Assembly (NCBI GenBank): GCA_965276675.1
Contig: OZ255624.1
Span: forward strand, 248,001 to 312,000
Origin: G965276675 sp965276675
GTDB lineage: Bacteria > Acidobacteriota > Terriglobia > Terriglobales > Acidobacteriaceae
Direction: 5' to 3'
DNA: 64,000 nt
The notes beneath the pieces were generated by a model. The model saw only the letters and a program-made list of their open reading frames with translations. It made no database searches and was not told the DNA's origin. Below, piece by piece: positions 42,539-51,389 of this stretch; the stretch's first letter is position 1; every line of letters begins with the position of its first letter. Both the position numbers and the translations under genes were made by a program.

Positions 42539-43848
42539 GCGCGCATGCTTTACTGGTTCGCCGAGGACGGCTCGTCGATCCTGTACAAGGCATAGATAAT
42601 ACTTGGGACATATTGCTCGAAGGCGGACGAGTGCGGGCCGTGGCGGAGCCGGGCGCACTGGACGCGGCCGGGGCGTCGAGCGGTGCCGAGATCCTCGACG
42701 CACGCGGGCTGATCGTGGCGCCTGGCCTCATCGACATCCATGTGCACCTGCGCGAACCCGGCCACGCGTACAAGGAGACGATTGCGACGGGAACCGCCGC
42801 CGGCGCCGCCGGCGGATTTACCTGCGTAGCGGCGATGCCGAACACGCATCCGGTGAACGACTCGCCGGAGATCACGCGCTGGACCATCGCTCCGGAGCGC
42901 GGGGCAGCAGTCCATGTGGCACCGATTGCCGCTGCCACAGTCGGCAGCATGGGCGAGCGGCTCACGGAGTATGCGGCGCTCAAAGAGGCCGGAGCCGTGG
43001 CCGTGAGCGACGATGGCAAACCCATCCTCGGCGACGCGATCATGCGGGAAGCTCTGCAGGCCGCTGCGTCGGCCGGGCTGCCAGTGATTCAGCATGCGGA
43101 AGATACGCGCCTTACCGGCGGCTGCTCGATGAACGCCGGAGCACTTGCCTTCCGGTTGGGACTGCGTGGCATGCCGGTCGAGGCGGAGGCCGGCTTGATC
43201 GCGCGGGATATTCGCCTGTTGCAGGGGATCGACGACAGCCGCGCCCATCTGCACGTGGCGCACCTTTCGACAGCAGCCGCGCTGGAGCACGTGCGCCGCG
43301 CACGCCGCAGTGGACTGCACGTCACCTGCGAGGTGACGCCGCACCACTTTGTGCTATCAGAGGCGGCGGTGGAAGGCTACAACACCAATGCCAAGATGAA
43401 TCCCCCGCTGCGGTCTGAACGTGACCGCCAGGCCATGATCGAAGGTTTGCTGGACGGCACCATTGATTGCATTGCCACCGATCATGCTCCGCATGCTCTG
43501 CATGAAAAGGAGCAGGAGTTCGAGCGCGCACCGAACGGCATCACGGGGCTGGAGACGGCGCTCGGGCTGGCGTTGGCTGTGCTGCACCGGGAGCACGGGC
43601 TTCCGTTGGACCGGATTATCGCGCTGATGAGCGCGCAACCAGCGCAGCTTCTGTCACTCGAAGGACGGGGCACTCTCCGAGTCGGCGCCTTTGCTGATCT
43701 CGTGATCTTCGATCCCAGCGCAGAGTGGAGCTTTGATGTTGCGCGTTCCCGCTCCAAGGGACGCAACACCCCGTTCGATGAAACCATAATGCTGGGGCGC
43801 GTGGAGTGCACGGTCAGCGAAGGGCGAATTGTGTACCGCCGCCGCTAA
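42535..43848 (+). CDS. pyrC: Dihydroorotase
   Basis: The 437-residue class I dihydroorotase has the metal site DIHVHLREPGHAYKE, a substrate-binding MPNTHPVND block, the VIQHAEDTRL His and the ATDHAPHAL end of the active site. It follows pyrB with an ATGA overlap, so the three genes are translationally coupled. It converges on a minus-strand gene at 43896. Confidence 0.95.
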   Translation: MSAHALLVRRGRLVDPVQGIDNTWDILLEGGRVRAVAEPGALDAAGASSGAEILDARGLIVAPGLIDIHVHLREPGHAYKETIATGTAAGAAGGFTCVAAMPNTHPVNDSPEITRWTIAPERGAAVHVAPIAAATVGSMGERLTEYAALKEAGAVAVSDDGKPILGDAIMREALQAAASAGLPVIQHAEDTRLTGGCSMNAGALAFRLGLRGMPVEAEAGLIARDIRLLQGIDDSRAHLHVAHLSTAAALEHVRRARRSGLHVTCEVTPHHFVLSEAAVEGYNTNAKMNPPLRSERDRQAMIEGLLDGTIDCIATDHAPHALHEKEQEFERAPNGITGLETALGLALAVLHREHGLPLDRIIALMSAQPAQLLSLEGRGTLRVGAFADLVIFDPSAEWSFDVARSRSKGRNTPFDETIMLGRVECTVSEGRIVYRRR

Positions 43849-43895
43849 GATTCAGGCGGCGCAACAGGCAGCCGCGGCATTCGTATCAGCCTCAG

Positions 43896-44711
43896 TTACT
43901 TACGCGGCACCGCGGCCAAGAGAGTTACCGCCCCCTGCAGCGTTGTGTCTTTCGGGACAGGATGGAAGTCGCTGCGCACTTCGCGTTGCTGCTTGCTGAT
44001 GGTTTTGAAGAGAACCAGACGTGCGGAGACATGCACGTCAACCAGACTGGTCTTCCAATGTGTCGCGGTCACCGGTTCACGCGCGACCTCGAAGGTCCCG
44101 CCCTTGTCGATGCGTCCCAGAAATCCGTACCCGAACTCTACGTCTTCGATGTAGTGTCCACTGATTCTCACCAGCCGCTCGTGTTGCGGTTCAATCAAGA
44201 GCGTGCCGGTCAGGCCATGGAATGCACGCATCTCAAACGTCGGCGGATTGAAGGCAGGATTGGGACGGAACTTCAGCCGCACGTTTGCCCCCTCCATTCC
44301 ATCAGGATCGAAGAGAAAGGCGTCTGGAAGCAGCTTCGTAAATTGCTTCACCCGGTCTTCGTCCGCGTCGTGCTGGTGCTTGACCTTCCCCTCCAGCGAT
44401 GGATAGCGCAGCAGGTTCTGAATACGCTCATCGTCAGCCTTGCGCTCCGCCGCTGTGAGTGGACGCCCGTTGATCGAGAGCACCTTAAAAACGGGGCCCG
44501 CGGACGTCTCTACCTGAGCTTCAGCCGTCGTCTCCCTTTCGACGGTCTTTTCGATGTGGTACATCCAGAAACTGCCAAGATCCCGGTCTGCTAGTTCATT
44601 CTGGGTCATCTGGCGCACCAGCTCCACTGGAGTCTGCGATTTGCCCTGAGCGAAGGCGGTGGTGGCGACGAGGAGGACGAGGCTGGTGAGTTTGGGGCCG
44701 AAATTCAGCAT
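43896..44711 (-). CDS. Secreted protein of unknown function
   Basis: The 271-residue protein has a signal peptide (LTSLVLLVATTAFAQGK) and a mature part with GSFWMYHIEKTVERETTAEA, NPPTFEMRAFHGLTGTLLIE and VEFGYGFLGRIDKGGTFEVA, resembling uncharacterised acidobacterial secreted proteins. No catalytic motif is visible. It follows the 422-residue protein upstream by 14 bases, so the two are probably one transcript. Confidence 0.75.
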   Translation of the reverse strand: MLNFGPKLTSLVLLVATTAFAQGKSQTPVELVRQMTQNELADRDLGSFWMYHIEKTVERETTAEAQVETSAGPVFKVLSINGRPLTAAERKADDERIQNLLRYPSLEGKVKHQHDADEDRVKQFTKLLPDAFLFDPDGMEGANVRLKFRPNPAFNPPTFEMRAFHGLTGTLLIEPQHERLVRISGHYIEDVEFGYGFLGRIDKGGTFEVAREPVTATHWKTSLVDVHVSARLVLFKTISKQQREVRSDFHPVPKDTTLQGAVTLLAAVPRK

Positions 44712-44725
44712 TCTTATCGTGATTC

Positions 44726-45994
44726 TTACCGTGGAGAGAGTTCAACTTCGAGCAGAGTGTTTCTCCCAAACTTTACTTCATGTCCGCGCGCAATCCATCG
44801 CCTATAGATTGATTTTGCGAAACCATAGTAAGCAAAACCGGCGCTGACCTGCGTATTCCCTGAGGCCAACCCAATCACTCGCGCTACCAGGCCAAAACCA
44901 TTGCTCACTACGGCTCCTTGTACGGCCGTACTGCCATCGTTATCGAGCGACTTGGTCGCCAGTACACCCAGAATCAGCGGCGCGATAAAGCGGTTCTTAT
45001 CGGGATTTGCCTTGACCGCGCCTTCCGAATCGATGCTCAGGTTCTGATCTTTGGCCCCTTCGGCCGCCGTCAGCTGCCCATGCATCTGCTGGTCTCCCTC
45101 TCCGGGTGGCGCGATCCTACGAAAGCTGAAGCGCAAGGCGCCGTTGCGGCCAAAGCTCTTCGCCGGTTTTGCCTGCAGCACCGTGCCGGTGAGCTGCGTG
45201 CCTTCAGGCAGCAGAACATGATGGGCGCTAGCGTCGAGCAGCGGCTTGGTAGAGATCGCGTACACGACAGTTCCTTGCTTGGTCACGGCGGAATTCAGAT
45301 CCGTGGTCAGCCGAGCCTCGAGCTTCCCAGCGAGCTTCGTCTCCTCATCCGGAGCGGGAGGAAGCGGAGGGGCTACCCGCGTGACGTCGAGCGGCTGCGT
45401 AAGCTCGGCGTCGAACTGCGTTCCTGCCCAGACCTCCTGAGGGTGGTAAGGCAGCTGGCCATAGACGAAGCGGCGAAGGCGGTCCATCTTATTTGGGCCA
45501 GTGACTTGTTTTGTGTACTCCTCGCGGTGTTGATGCACCTGCTCGCGCACCTTTCCAATCAAAGATGTCGGCTTCTTTGTCGAGTCCAGGTGGACGAGTG
45601 CTGCTGTGCGCTCCGTAACGTGGGTAGCGATCGGCAGGGCATCGTGTCCGGGCATTGCGAGCGTGTCGAACTCGATGACTGCGTCCTGCAGCGGGGTGAA
45701 GTCGCCATCCAGCAGCGCGTTGACGCGTTCGGATTTGGCGACGGGGTGTGTGCCGATGATTCTGCCCGAGACAGCCGCGTCCGTGGGAACCGCGAGGCTG
45801 CTGCCTACGTACACGGGATCGATCAGATGGCCCTTTACCGGCGTGCCGATTCTCAATCTGTAACCGTGGTCGATTTCTATCCGAAGTGGCACGCCAGCGG
45901 GCACGGTCGCCTCCTGAGCACAGACGGCGGTGTAAGGGGAGAGCGTCATCACCAGGCCGCAGACCGCGGCAAGGTACAGCCGTTCGGTGATCAT
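44726..45994 (-). CDS. Secreted protein of unknown function
   Basis: The 422-residue protein has a signal peptide (YLAAVCGLVMTLSPYTAVCA) and TVPAGVPLRIEIDHGYRLRI followed by GTPVKGHLIDPVYVGSSLAV, the kind of beta-rich segment seen in TrbI/VirB10-like and other secreted proteins. A second similar segment occurs at VVYAISTKPLLDASAHHVLL. The family is not recognised. The start is chosen at the Met nearest the signal peptide; 46009 is also possible. Confidence 0.65.
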   Translation of the reverse strand: MITERLYLAAVCGLVMTLSPYTAVCAQEATVPAGVPLRIEIDHGYRLRIGTPVKGHLIDPVYVGSSLAVPTDAAVSGRIIGTHPVAKSERVNALLDGDFTPLQDAVIEFDTLAMPGHDALPIATHVTERTAALVHLDSTKKPTSLIGKVREQVHQHREEYTKQVTGPNKMDRLRRFVYGQLPYHPQEVWAGTQFDAELTQPLDVTRVAPPLPPAPDEETKLAGKLEARLTTDLNSAVTKQGTVVYAISTKPLLDASAHHVLLPEGTQLTGTVLQAKPAKSFGRNGALRFSFRRIAPPGEGDQQMHGQLTAAEGAKDQNLSIDSEGAVKANPDKNRFIAPLILGVLATKSLDNDGSTAVQGAVVSNGFGLVARVIGLASGNTQVSAGFAYYGFAKSIYRRWIARGHEVKFGRNTLLEVELSPR

Positions 45995-46192
45995 CACTTC
46001 ACCACGCATCCAGTCTTCCGGGAGCCACTTTCCTCTTGCGATCCGTGTCGGGCTGATCCGCACCAGACGCTTGTGCCTTCGCAGAGAGCGAGCCCTCCTG
46101 TATGTCGCGGTCAGCCTCAGCGATTCCTGAATCCATGATCCCGTTCCCTCGTGTCTGAAGAGCTTTACGCCATACCTGCTGCACTGACTCTT

Positions 46193-46206
46193 AGTCTTCT
46201 AAGACT
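46193..46206. promoter_or_regulatory. Inverted repeat in the divergent 46.0-46.5 kb gap
   Basis: AGTCTT-CT-AAGACT (46193-46206) lies between divergent genes and could be an operator. Nothing else is recognised in the 532-base gap 45995-46526. Confidence 0.35.
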
Positions 46207-46526
46207 GTCTTGTCAAATGCGTATTCATTCACGACGACTCGTCCAAGACACCACGCCGCTCATCTCGGAGAGAAACTCAGCCGCGTATTGCCCTCGCGTA
46301 CCGTTCCAATCCGTTCGCCATCGATAGGCTCTGCTGCTTCATCTCCCACCCCACACTGCTCTAACTTTCAGCCGCAATCAGCGGGACAGAGTTAATCCGA
46401 GCCTTCACTAGAGGTATCAAACTAACCTTAAGGGAAGATGAGAACGCGCTTCGAGCCGAAAAGCAACGGGATTCAGCGGGGTCTAAGAAGCGTAAGGGCC
46501 CGGTTCAATTAAACTGACCTTGCGGC

Positions 46527-48281
46527 ATGGCAAGTGTTGGCGGCGTGAGGTGGTCTCTGGGGAGTCGTGTAGGAATTCTGTGTACGCTGGCTGCAGCTCT
46601 GGCCGGCTCAGCTCTTCTGCAGGCACAACAGCAATCGGCGCCGCTGCCCATGTTACTTCCCTCTGAGGGCAGCGGCATCTCCAGCTCGGCGTACGTGCCG
46701 CTCGACAGCTGGATTTACCCTGCGTTTGAGCGGCTCCACGCGCTGGGCTACGTCGATACCGCGTTCTTAGGGCTGCGTCCCTGGACGCGCCTGAGCTGCC
46801 TGCACATGCTCGAAGAGACGCAGACAAAGCTGGCGGAGGCGCCGGCTGACAATCCTGGCAATGAGGAAGCCCGGGAGGCCTTTGCTGCACTCGCGAAAGA
46901 GTTCGTAAACGATGACGATGTGATCAATCCAGGCGAGTTCAACGGGCACGCCGAACTCGATCGCGTCTACGCGCGGCAGCAGGGCGTCAGCGGCCATCCC
47001 GTCAATGACTCTTACCACTTCGGTCAGACGATCATCAATGACTACGGACGTCCGTACGGCGGAGGCTTCAACAGCTACGACGGTTTCAGCGCCCGGGCCG
47101 AGAATGTTCGTCTCTCCTTGCAGATACGCGGAGAGTACCAGCATGCGCCTGGACGCGCCGCCTATCCGCTCGCTGTGCAGCAGCTGATCGCGAATGCCGA
47201 TATGATCCCGATTACCTCCACAAATCCGGAGGATCGCGCCGTCAAGACCACCAACACCTTTCGACTGATCGATGCGAACCTGTCGTTCCATCTGGCGAAC
47301 CACGAGATCTCTGTGGGCAAGAGCGCAGATTGGTGGGGGCCGGGCGAGGGTGGCGTCATGGCCCTAAGCAACAACGCCGAGCCGATCTACGCCCTACGTA
47401 TCAACCGAGTTGAGCCGCTGGAGATCCCGCTGCTCTCAAAGGTGCTCGGGCCCTTTCGCTACGAAGGCATCTTCGGCGACCTGAAGGAGCACGTCTACCC
47501 GCGCGAGCCCTGGGTGCACGCGGAGAAGGTCAGCTTCAAGCCCACGCGCAACCTCGAGCTCGGCTTCTCGCGCGTCGTCATCTTTGCCGGGGAGGGACAC
47601 GTGCCGCTCACCTTCGGCTCCTTCTGGCACAGTTTTGTTAGCTTCTCCGGCGTTACGCCGGCGGTGAAGTTCTCGCGCAAAGACCCAGGCGCGCGCCACT
47701 CCAGCTTTGACTTCAACTACCGGCTTCCCTTCCTGCGCAACTGGGTCACGCTGTATAGCGACTCCATCGTGCACGATGATGTCTCGCCAGTGGATGCGCC
47801 CCGCCGTGCTGCGATCAATCCCGGCATTTACCTCTCGCACCTCCCGGGGCTGAAGCATCTCGACCTGCGCGCCGAGGCGGTCTCCACTGATCCGCCTGTG
47901 GGCTCGAGCCACTCCGGCCAGTTCATCTACTATGAAGTCGCCTACCGTGACGGCTACACCAACAAGGGCAATCTGCTTGGCAGCTGGATCGGGCGCGAGG
48001 GCAAAGGCGGCCAGGCGTGGCTCACCTATTGGCTCAGTCCGCGCGAGAAGATTCAGGTCGGCTATCGCAATGCGAAAGTCGCAAAGGATTTCATTGCCGG
48101 CGGCACCACCCAGAATGATTTCTCGGTGCTGGCTGTACTGCGGCTGAAAAAAGATGTAGAGCTGAACGCGTGGGGCCAGTACGAGCGCTGGAAGGTGCCC
48201 GCGCTGGCTGCCGGTCAGCAGAGCGACTTCACCGGCTCCGTCCAGCTGACCTGGTATCCGAAGCTGCACGTGGGACGGTAG
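46527..48281 (+). CDS. Wzi-like outer membrane protein (capsule assembly family)
   Basis: The 584-residue protein has a signal peptide (SRVGILCTLAAALAGSALLQ) and the family features SSAYVPLDSWIYPAFERLHA, ISVGKSADWWGPGEGGVMAL and YEVAYRDGYTNKGNLLGSWI, alternating beta strands ending in an aromatic C-terminus (QLTWYPKLHVGR). Wzi proteins form a beta-barrel that binds surface polysaccharide. It stands alone, without capsule genes around it. Confidence 0.85.
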   Translation: MASVGGVRWSLGSRVGILCTLAAALAGSALLQAQQQSAPLPMLLPSEGSGISSSAYVPLDSWIYPAFERLHALGYVDTAFLGLRPWTRLSCLHMLEETQTKLAEAPADNPGNEEAREAFAALAKEFVNDDDVINPGEFNGHAELDRVYARQQGVSGHPVNDSYHFGQTIINDYGRPYGGGFNSYDGFSARAENVRLSLQIRGEYQHAPGRAAYPLAVQQLIANADMIPITSTNPEDRAVKTTNTFRLIDANLSFHLANHEISVGKSADWWGPGEGGVMALSNNAEPIYALRINRVEPLEIPLLSKVLGPFRYEGIFGDLKEHVYPREPWVHAEKVSFKPTRNLELGFSRVVIFAGEGHVPLTFGSFWHSFVSFSGVTPAVKFSRKDPGARHSSFDFNYRLPFLRNWVTLYSDSIVHDDVSPVDAPRRAAINPGIYLSHLPGLKHLDLRAEAVSTDPPVGSSHSGQFIYYEVAYRDGYTNKGNLLGSWIGREGKGGQAWLTYWLSPREKIQVGYRNAKVAKDFIAGGTTQNDFSVLAVLRLKKDVELNAWGQYERWKVPALAAGQQSDFTGSVQLTWYPKLHVGR

Positions 48282-48360
48282 GTGCAAGCACGGGGATATG
48301 ACCGCCTTGAAAAATCCGGTCGAAAGCGCTTGTAAGAGGGTCCCGTTCTGCAACTGACTA

Positions 48361-48396
48361 GCGAAAGGAGACGGGTGCCTTTCCGACTCCTTTCGC
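48361..48396. terminator. Possible bidirectional terminator
   Basis: GCGAAAGGAG and CTCCTTTCGC form a perfect 10-bp stem with a 16-base loop between convergent genes. A run of T is short. Confidence 0.5.
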
Positions 48397-48440
48397 TTCC
48401 GCCCGTCCGGCCAGGACCGCAGCCCGCGCAGGGCACTTTT

Positions 48441-49676
48441 CTACGAAAGCACGCTGGCCTTGCGACCGGTAGTCATAAATATCTCGAGCGCCTGGTCGAT
48501 CTGCTCCCGCGTATGTTCGCTGGTCATGATGGTGCGCACGCGCGCTTTGCCCTCCGGAACCGTGGGGAAGGCGATGCCTGTCGCCATCACGCCGGCCTGA
48601 AAGAGTGCGCGGGAAAACTCCATCGTGGTCTTGCCGTCACCGATGATGATCGGCGTGATGGGCGTCTCGCTTTCGGGTGTTGTCCGGCCGCCGATATCGA
48701 AGCCTGCGGCGCCCAGCTGCTGCTTGAAGTAGCGCGTGTTGTTCCACAGCCGCTCGATGCGCTCCGGTTCGTTCTCCAGCAGGTCAAAGGCCGCAATGCA
48801 ACTGGCAGCCACGGAGGGCGGATGCGAGGTGGAGAATAGAAACGGCCGAGCGCGATGGTAGAGGTACTCGATCAGATCGCGTGATCCGCAAACGTAACCG
48901 CCAAGGCTACCGATGGCCTTCGAAAGCGTGCCCACCTGCACATCCACGCGCCCATGGCAGCCGAAGTGGTCGACCGATCCGCGGCCGTTGCGGCCCAGCA
49001 CGCCCGAGGCATGCGCATCGTCGACCATCATGATGGCGCCATACCGCTCCGCGACACCGGCGAGTTTGTCCACGGGACCGATGTCCCCGTCCATCGAAAA
49101 GACGCCGTCGGTGATGATCAGCTTGCGGCCGGGCTCATGCTCGATCTCGCGCAACAGTTCCTCCGCGTGGGCCGCGTCTTTGTGCCGGAAGACCTTGATC
49201 TTGGCCCGCGACAGCCGCGCGCCGTCAATGATGGAGGCGTGGTTAAGCTCGTCCGACAGAATGAAATCATCTTTGCCGAGAATGGACGAGACGGTGCCGG
49301 CGTTCGCTGTAAAGCCGCTCTGGAAGACCACGCAGGCTTCGACATTTTTGAAGCGGGCAATCTTCTCTTCGAGGTCCATATGAATGCGCATGGTACCTGC
49401 GATGGTGCGCACAGCGCCGGAGCCCACGCCGTAGTCTTTCACGGCCTGCGTCGCGGCTTCGCGCAGCTTGGGATGGTCGCAAAGCCCGAGATAGTTATTC
49501 GAGGCGAGGTTAATTACCTGCTTGCCATCGTAGGTGCAGACCGGCCCTTGCACGTCGTCGAGCACGCGCAGGTGGAAGTACGTTCCGCGCGCTTTCAGTT
49601 CATTGAGTGCGTCGGTGAGGTGCTGGAGCTGCGGACGTCGTAGCTGAGATGCGGGAGCAACTGCGGTCGATACCAT
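48441..49676 (-). CDS. kbl: PLP-dependent alpha-oxoamine synthase, glycine C-acetyltransferase (Kbl) type
   Basis: The 411-residue enzyme has NLASNNYLGLCDHPKLREAA, a SGFTANAGTVSSIL block, the PLP Asp and His in DDAHASGVLG and the Schiff-base Lys in VGTLSKAIGSLGGYV. It belongs to the class making 2-amino-3-ketobutyrate from glycine and acetyl-CoA; sphingolipid-type serine palmitoyltransferases are close relatives and cannot be excluded. No tdh is adjacent. GGAGG precedes the ATG, which lies inside the 3' end of the upstream membrane gene. Confidence 0.8.
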   Translation of the reverse strand: MVSTAVAPASQLRRPQLQHLTDALNELKARGTYFHLRVLDDVQGPVCTYDGKQVINLASNNYLGLCDHPKLREAATQAVKDYGVGSGAVRTIAGTMRIHMDLEEKIARFKNVEACVVFQSGFTANAGTVSSILGKDDFILSDELNHASIIDGARLSRAKIKVFRHKDAAHAEELLREIEHEPGRKLIITDGVFSMDGDIGPVDKLAGVAERYGAIMMVDDAHASGVLGRNGRGSVDHFGCHGRVDVQVGTLSKAIGSLGGYVCGSRDLIEYLYHRARPFLFSTSHPPSVAASCIAAFDLLENEPERIERLWNNTRYFKQQLGAAGFDIGGRTTPESETPITPIIIGDGKTTMEFSRALFQAGVMATGIAFPTVPEGKARVRTIMTSEHTREQIDQALEIFMTTGRKASVLS

Positions 49677-51382
49677 GGAGACGACCTCCGGTGCGAGTGG
49701 ATCGCGAACTCATGATGGTATCGCAGCAGGGGAGCCGACGGCACTTGGGACCCACCGGAGTCACGCAAGCCAGAGCTAGCCTGATATCCGGGCAGCCTCT
49801 GCTTGCGCACGTACACCCGGTAGCCAAAGGGCGGCGTGGCTCGCTTGCCCAACTTTAAAACGTGCGACGACACTGGCTTGCGCTCGGCGTAGACGGCGTA
49901 GTTAGCCGTTAGGTACTGACTGAACTCGGGCCATTGGTCGAGTTTGGCGTAACTGCCAGTCTCGTGAAAGCACAGCTCGTTGGTCACGACGAAGACCGCA
50001 GGCGGGTTACTCTCGACAGCCTGCAGAAACTGCTCGCGGAGCTTCGCCATCTCGGGATTGCGCGGCGGCGCCAGCAGATAGCAGTCGTAAAGCATGCCGG
50101 TGCTCGGCAGCAGCTTCATCAGGTACAGCGTGGCATCGCAACCGGCCGTCGTGTCGATGCACTGCACATGTCCGGAGAGCACATGCCCGGAGATAGCATG
50201 TCCGGAGAGCGCCGCGCCGTCCAGCGAGGCCAGGTCCCCTTCAAGTGCCGTCACAAACTCCTGCTTCCACCACTCATAGCGGCTCGCCTTTGCCAGCGCC
50301 ACCGGAGCGACCACCAGCGCGGCGAAGACGAGTCCTGCATACCCCGCATAACGTAACCATAACTGATACCTAAGCGCCGCAGTGAGCGGAAGCGTGATCG
50401 CGATCAGCAAAAACGCCAGCAACGGATAGCGCTGGTAGGGGTAGCCCTTGCCCTGAATGGCGAATGACGCCGCGCCAAACGCAACACCCAGCCACAACGC
50501 TGCGTATTCCCACCGTAGCCAGTCCCTTCGGGCTGTGGCAACCGCGATCGCCAGCAGCAGCAATGGAAGCAGCAGCGGCGGGATGAGATGCACGACGAAC
50601 CACCCCGGAGTATGGCGCGCAAGCGACGCGTGGAAGGGAAGAATGCCGCGCAACACAGTAAAAAATGCAGCGAAGGCGTGCTCCCGCAGCAGGAACACCA
50701 GGACGGTGAGCAGCGGCGCCGCGAAGCCGGGCACGCTTGCCGCGATGTAGCCCCCCAACCTGCGCCCTTGCTGCCGTAACGCGAACAGAGCCATCAGCAG
50801 AAGCACGGCCGCAAACGGCAGCGCCGTGGGCTTGATGGCCGCCGCCGCACCCCCGGCCAGGCCGAAGAGCGCCATCGGCCACACGCGATTCCTGCGCACC
50901 GCCGCGAAGAGTGAAGCACACGCGATGAGCAACAAGACGGCCATGGTGAAGTCCCGCTGGCCCGGCTGACCAACGCCATCCGCTCCATGCAATAACGCGA
51001 AGAGCGCGCCGGCAAACGCGCCGGCAAACCAGTCATACGGTAACGCGATGACGATCATCGCCAGCGCCGCCGCACCCATCAGGGCAAAGTCGAAGGCTCG
51101 CCAGGCGAGCGAACTATCCCCCAGCGTGTGCACCACCATCCATTCGATCAGGTAGCTGCCGGGCAGATCCGGATCGATGATCTGCCGGTATGGCGCCATG
51201 CCGTGGTCCATTAGGAAGACGACATAGTGCATCAGCGTGGCATCCCCGCTGAGCGGCCAGTGCCAGGTGCGTAGGGCAAATAGCGCGACGCAGACGACGA
51301 GCACGATGCCCAGCGCAAGCTTGAACAGCATCACGGATCTATTTGCAATTATGGATCGATGTGCAACGACGCGCTCGGGCAT
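49595..51382 (-). CDS. GT-C-like integral membrane protein
   Basis: The 595-residue protein has about ten membrane segments and the early acidic pattern GDATLMHYVVFLMDHGMAPY and IDPDLPGSYLIEWMV typical of mannosyl-type lipid-linked glycosyltransferases. Three near-perfect 15-base repeats (50167-50211) encode SGHAISGHVLSGHV in its periplasmic part. The end (LRYHHEFAIHSHRRSSPWY onward) overlaps the kbl coding region by 82 bases; relatives probably end near YRVYVRKQ, suggesting stop-codon loss. It starts 7 bases after aspS. Confidence 0.75.
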   Translation of the reverse strand: MPERVVAHRSIIANRSVMLFKLALGIVLVVCVALFALRTWHWPLSGDATLMHYVVFLMDHGMAPYRQIIDPDLPGSYLIEWMVVHTLGDSSLAWRAFDFALMGAAALAMIVIALPYDWFAGAFAGALFALLHGADGVGQPGQRDFTMAVLLLIACASLFAAVRRNRVWPMALFGLAGGAAAAIKPTALPFAAVLLLMALFALRQQGRRLGGYIAASVPGFAAPLLTVLVFLLREHAFAAFFTVLRGILPFHASLARHTPGWFVVHLIPPLLLPLLLLAIAVATARRDWLRWEYAALWLGVAFGAASFAIQGKGYPYQRYPLLAFLLIAITLPLTAALRYQLWLRYAGYAGLVFAALVVAPVALAKASRYEWWKQEFVTALEGDLASLDGAALSGHAISGHVLSGHVQCIDTTAGCDATLYLMKLLPSTGMLYDCYLLAPPRNPEMAKLREQFLQAVESNPPAVFVVTNELCFHETGSYAKLDQWPEFSQYLTANYAVYAERKPVSSHVLKLGKRATPPFGYRVYVRKQRLPGYQASSGLRDSGGSQVPSAPLLRYHHEFAIHSHRRSSPWYRPQLLPHLSYDVRSSSTSPTHSMN

Positions 51383-51389
51383 GAAGGCT

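Noticed and set aside
44918..46138. 406-codon plus-strand frame opposite the secreted protein
   Set aside because: The minus strand has a signal peptide and coherent protein; the plus frame has none.
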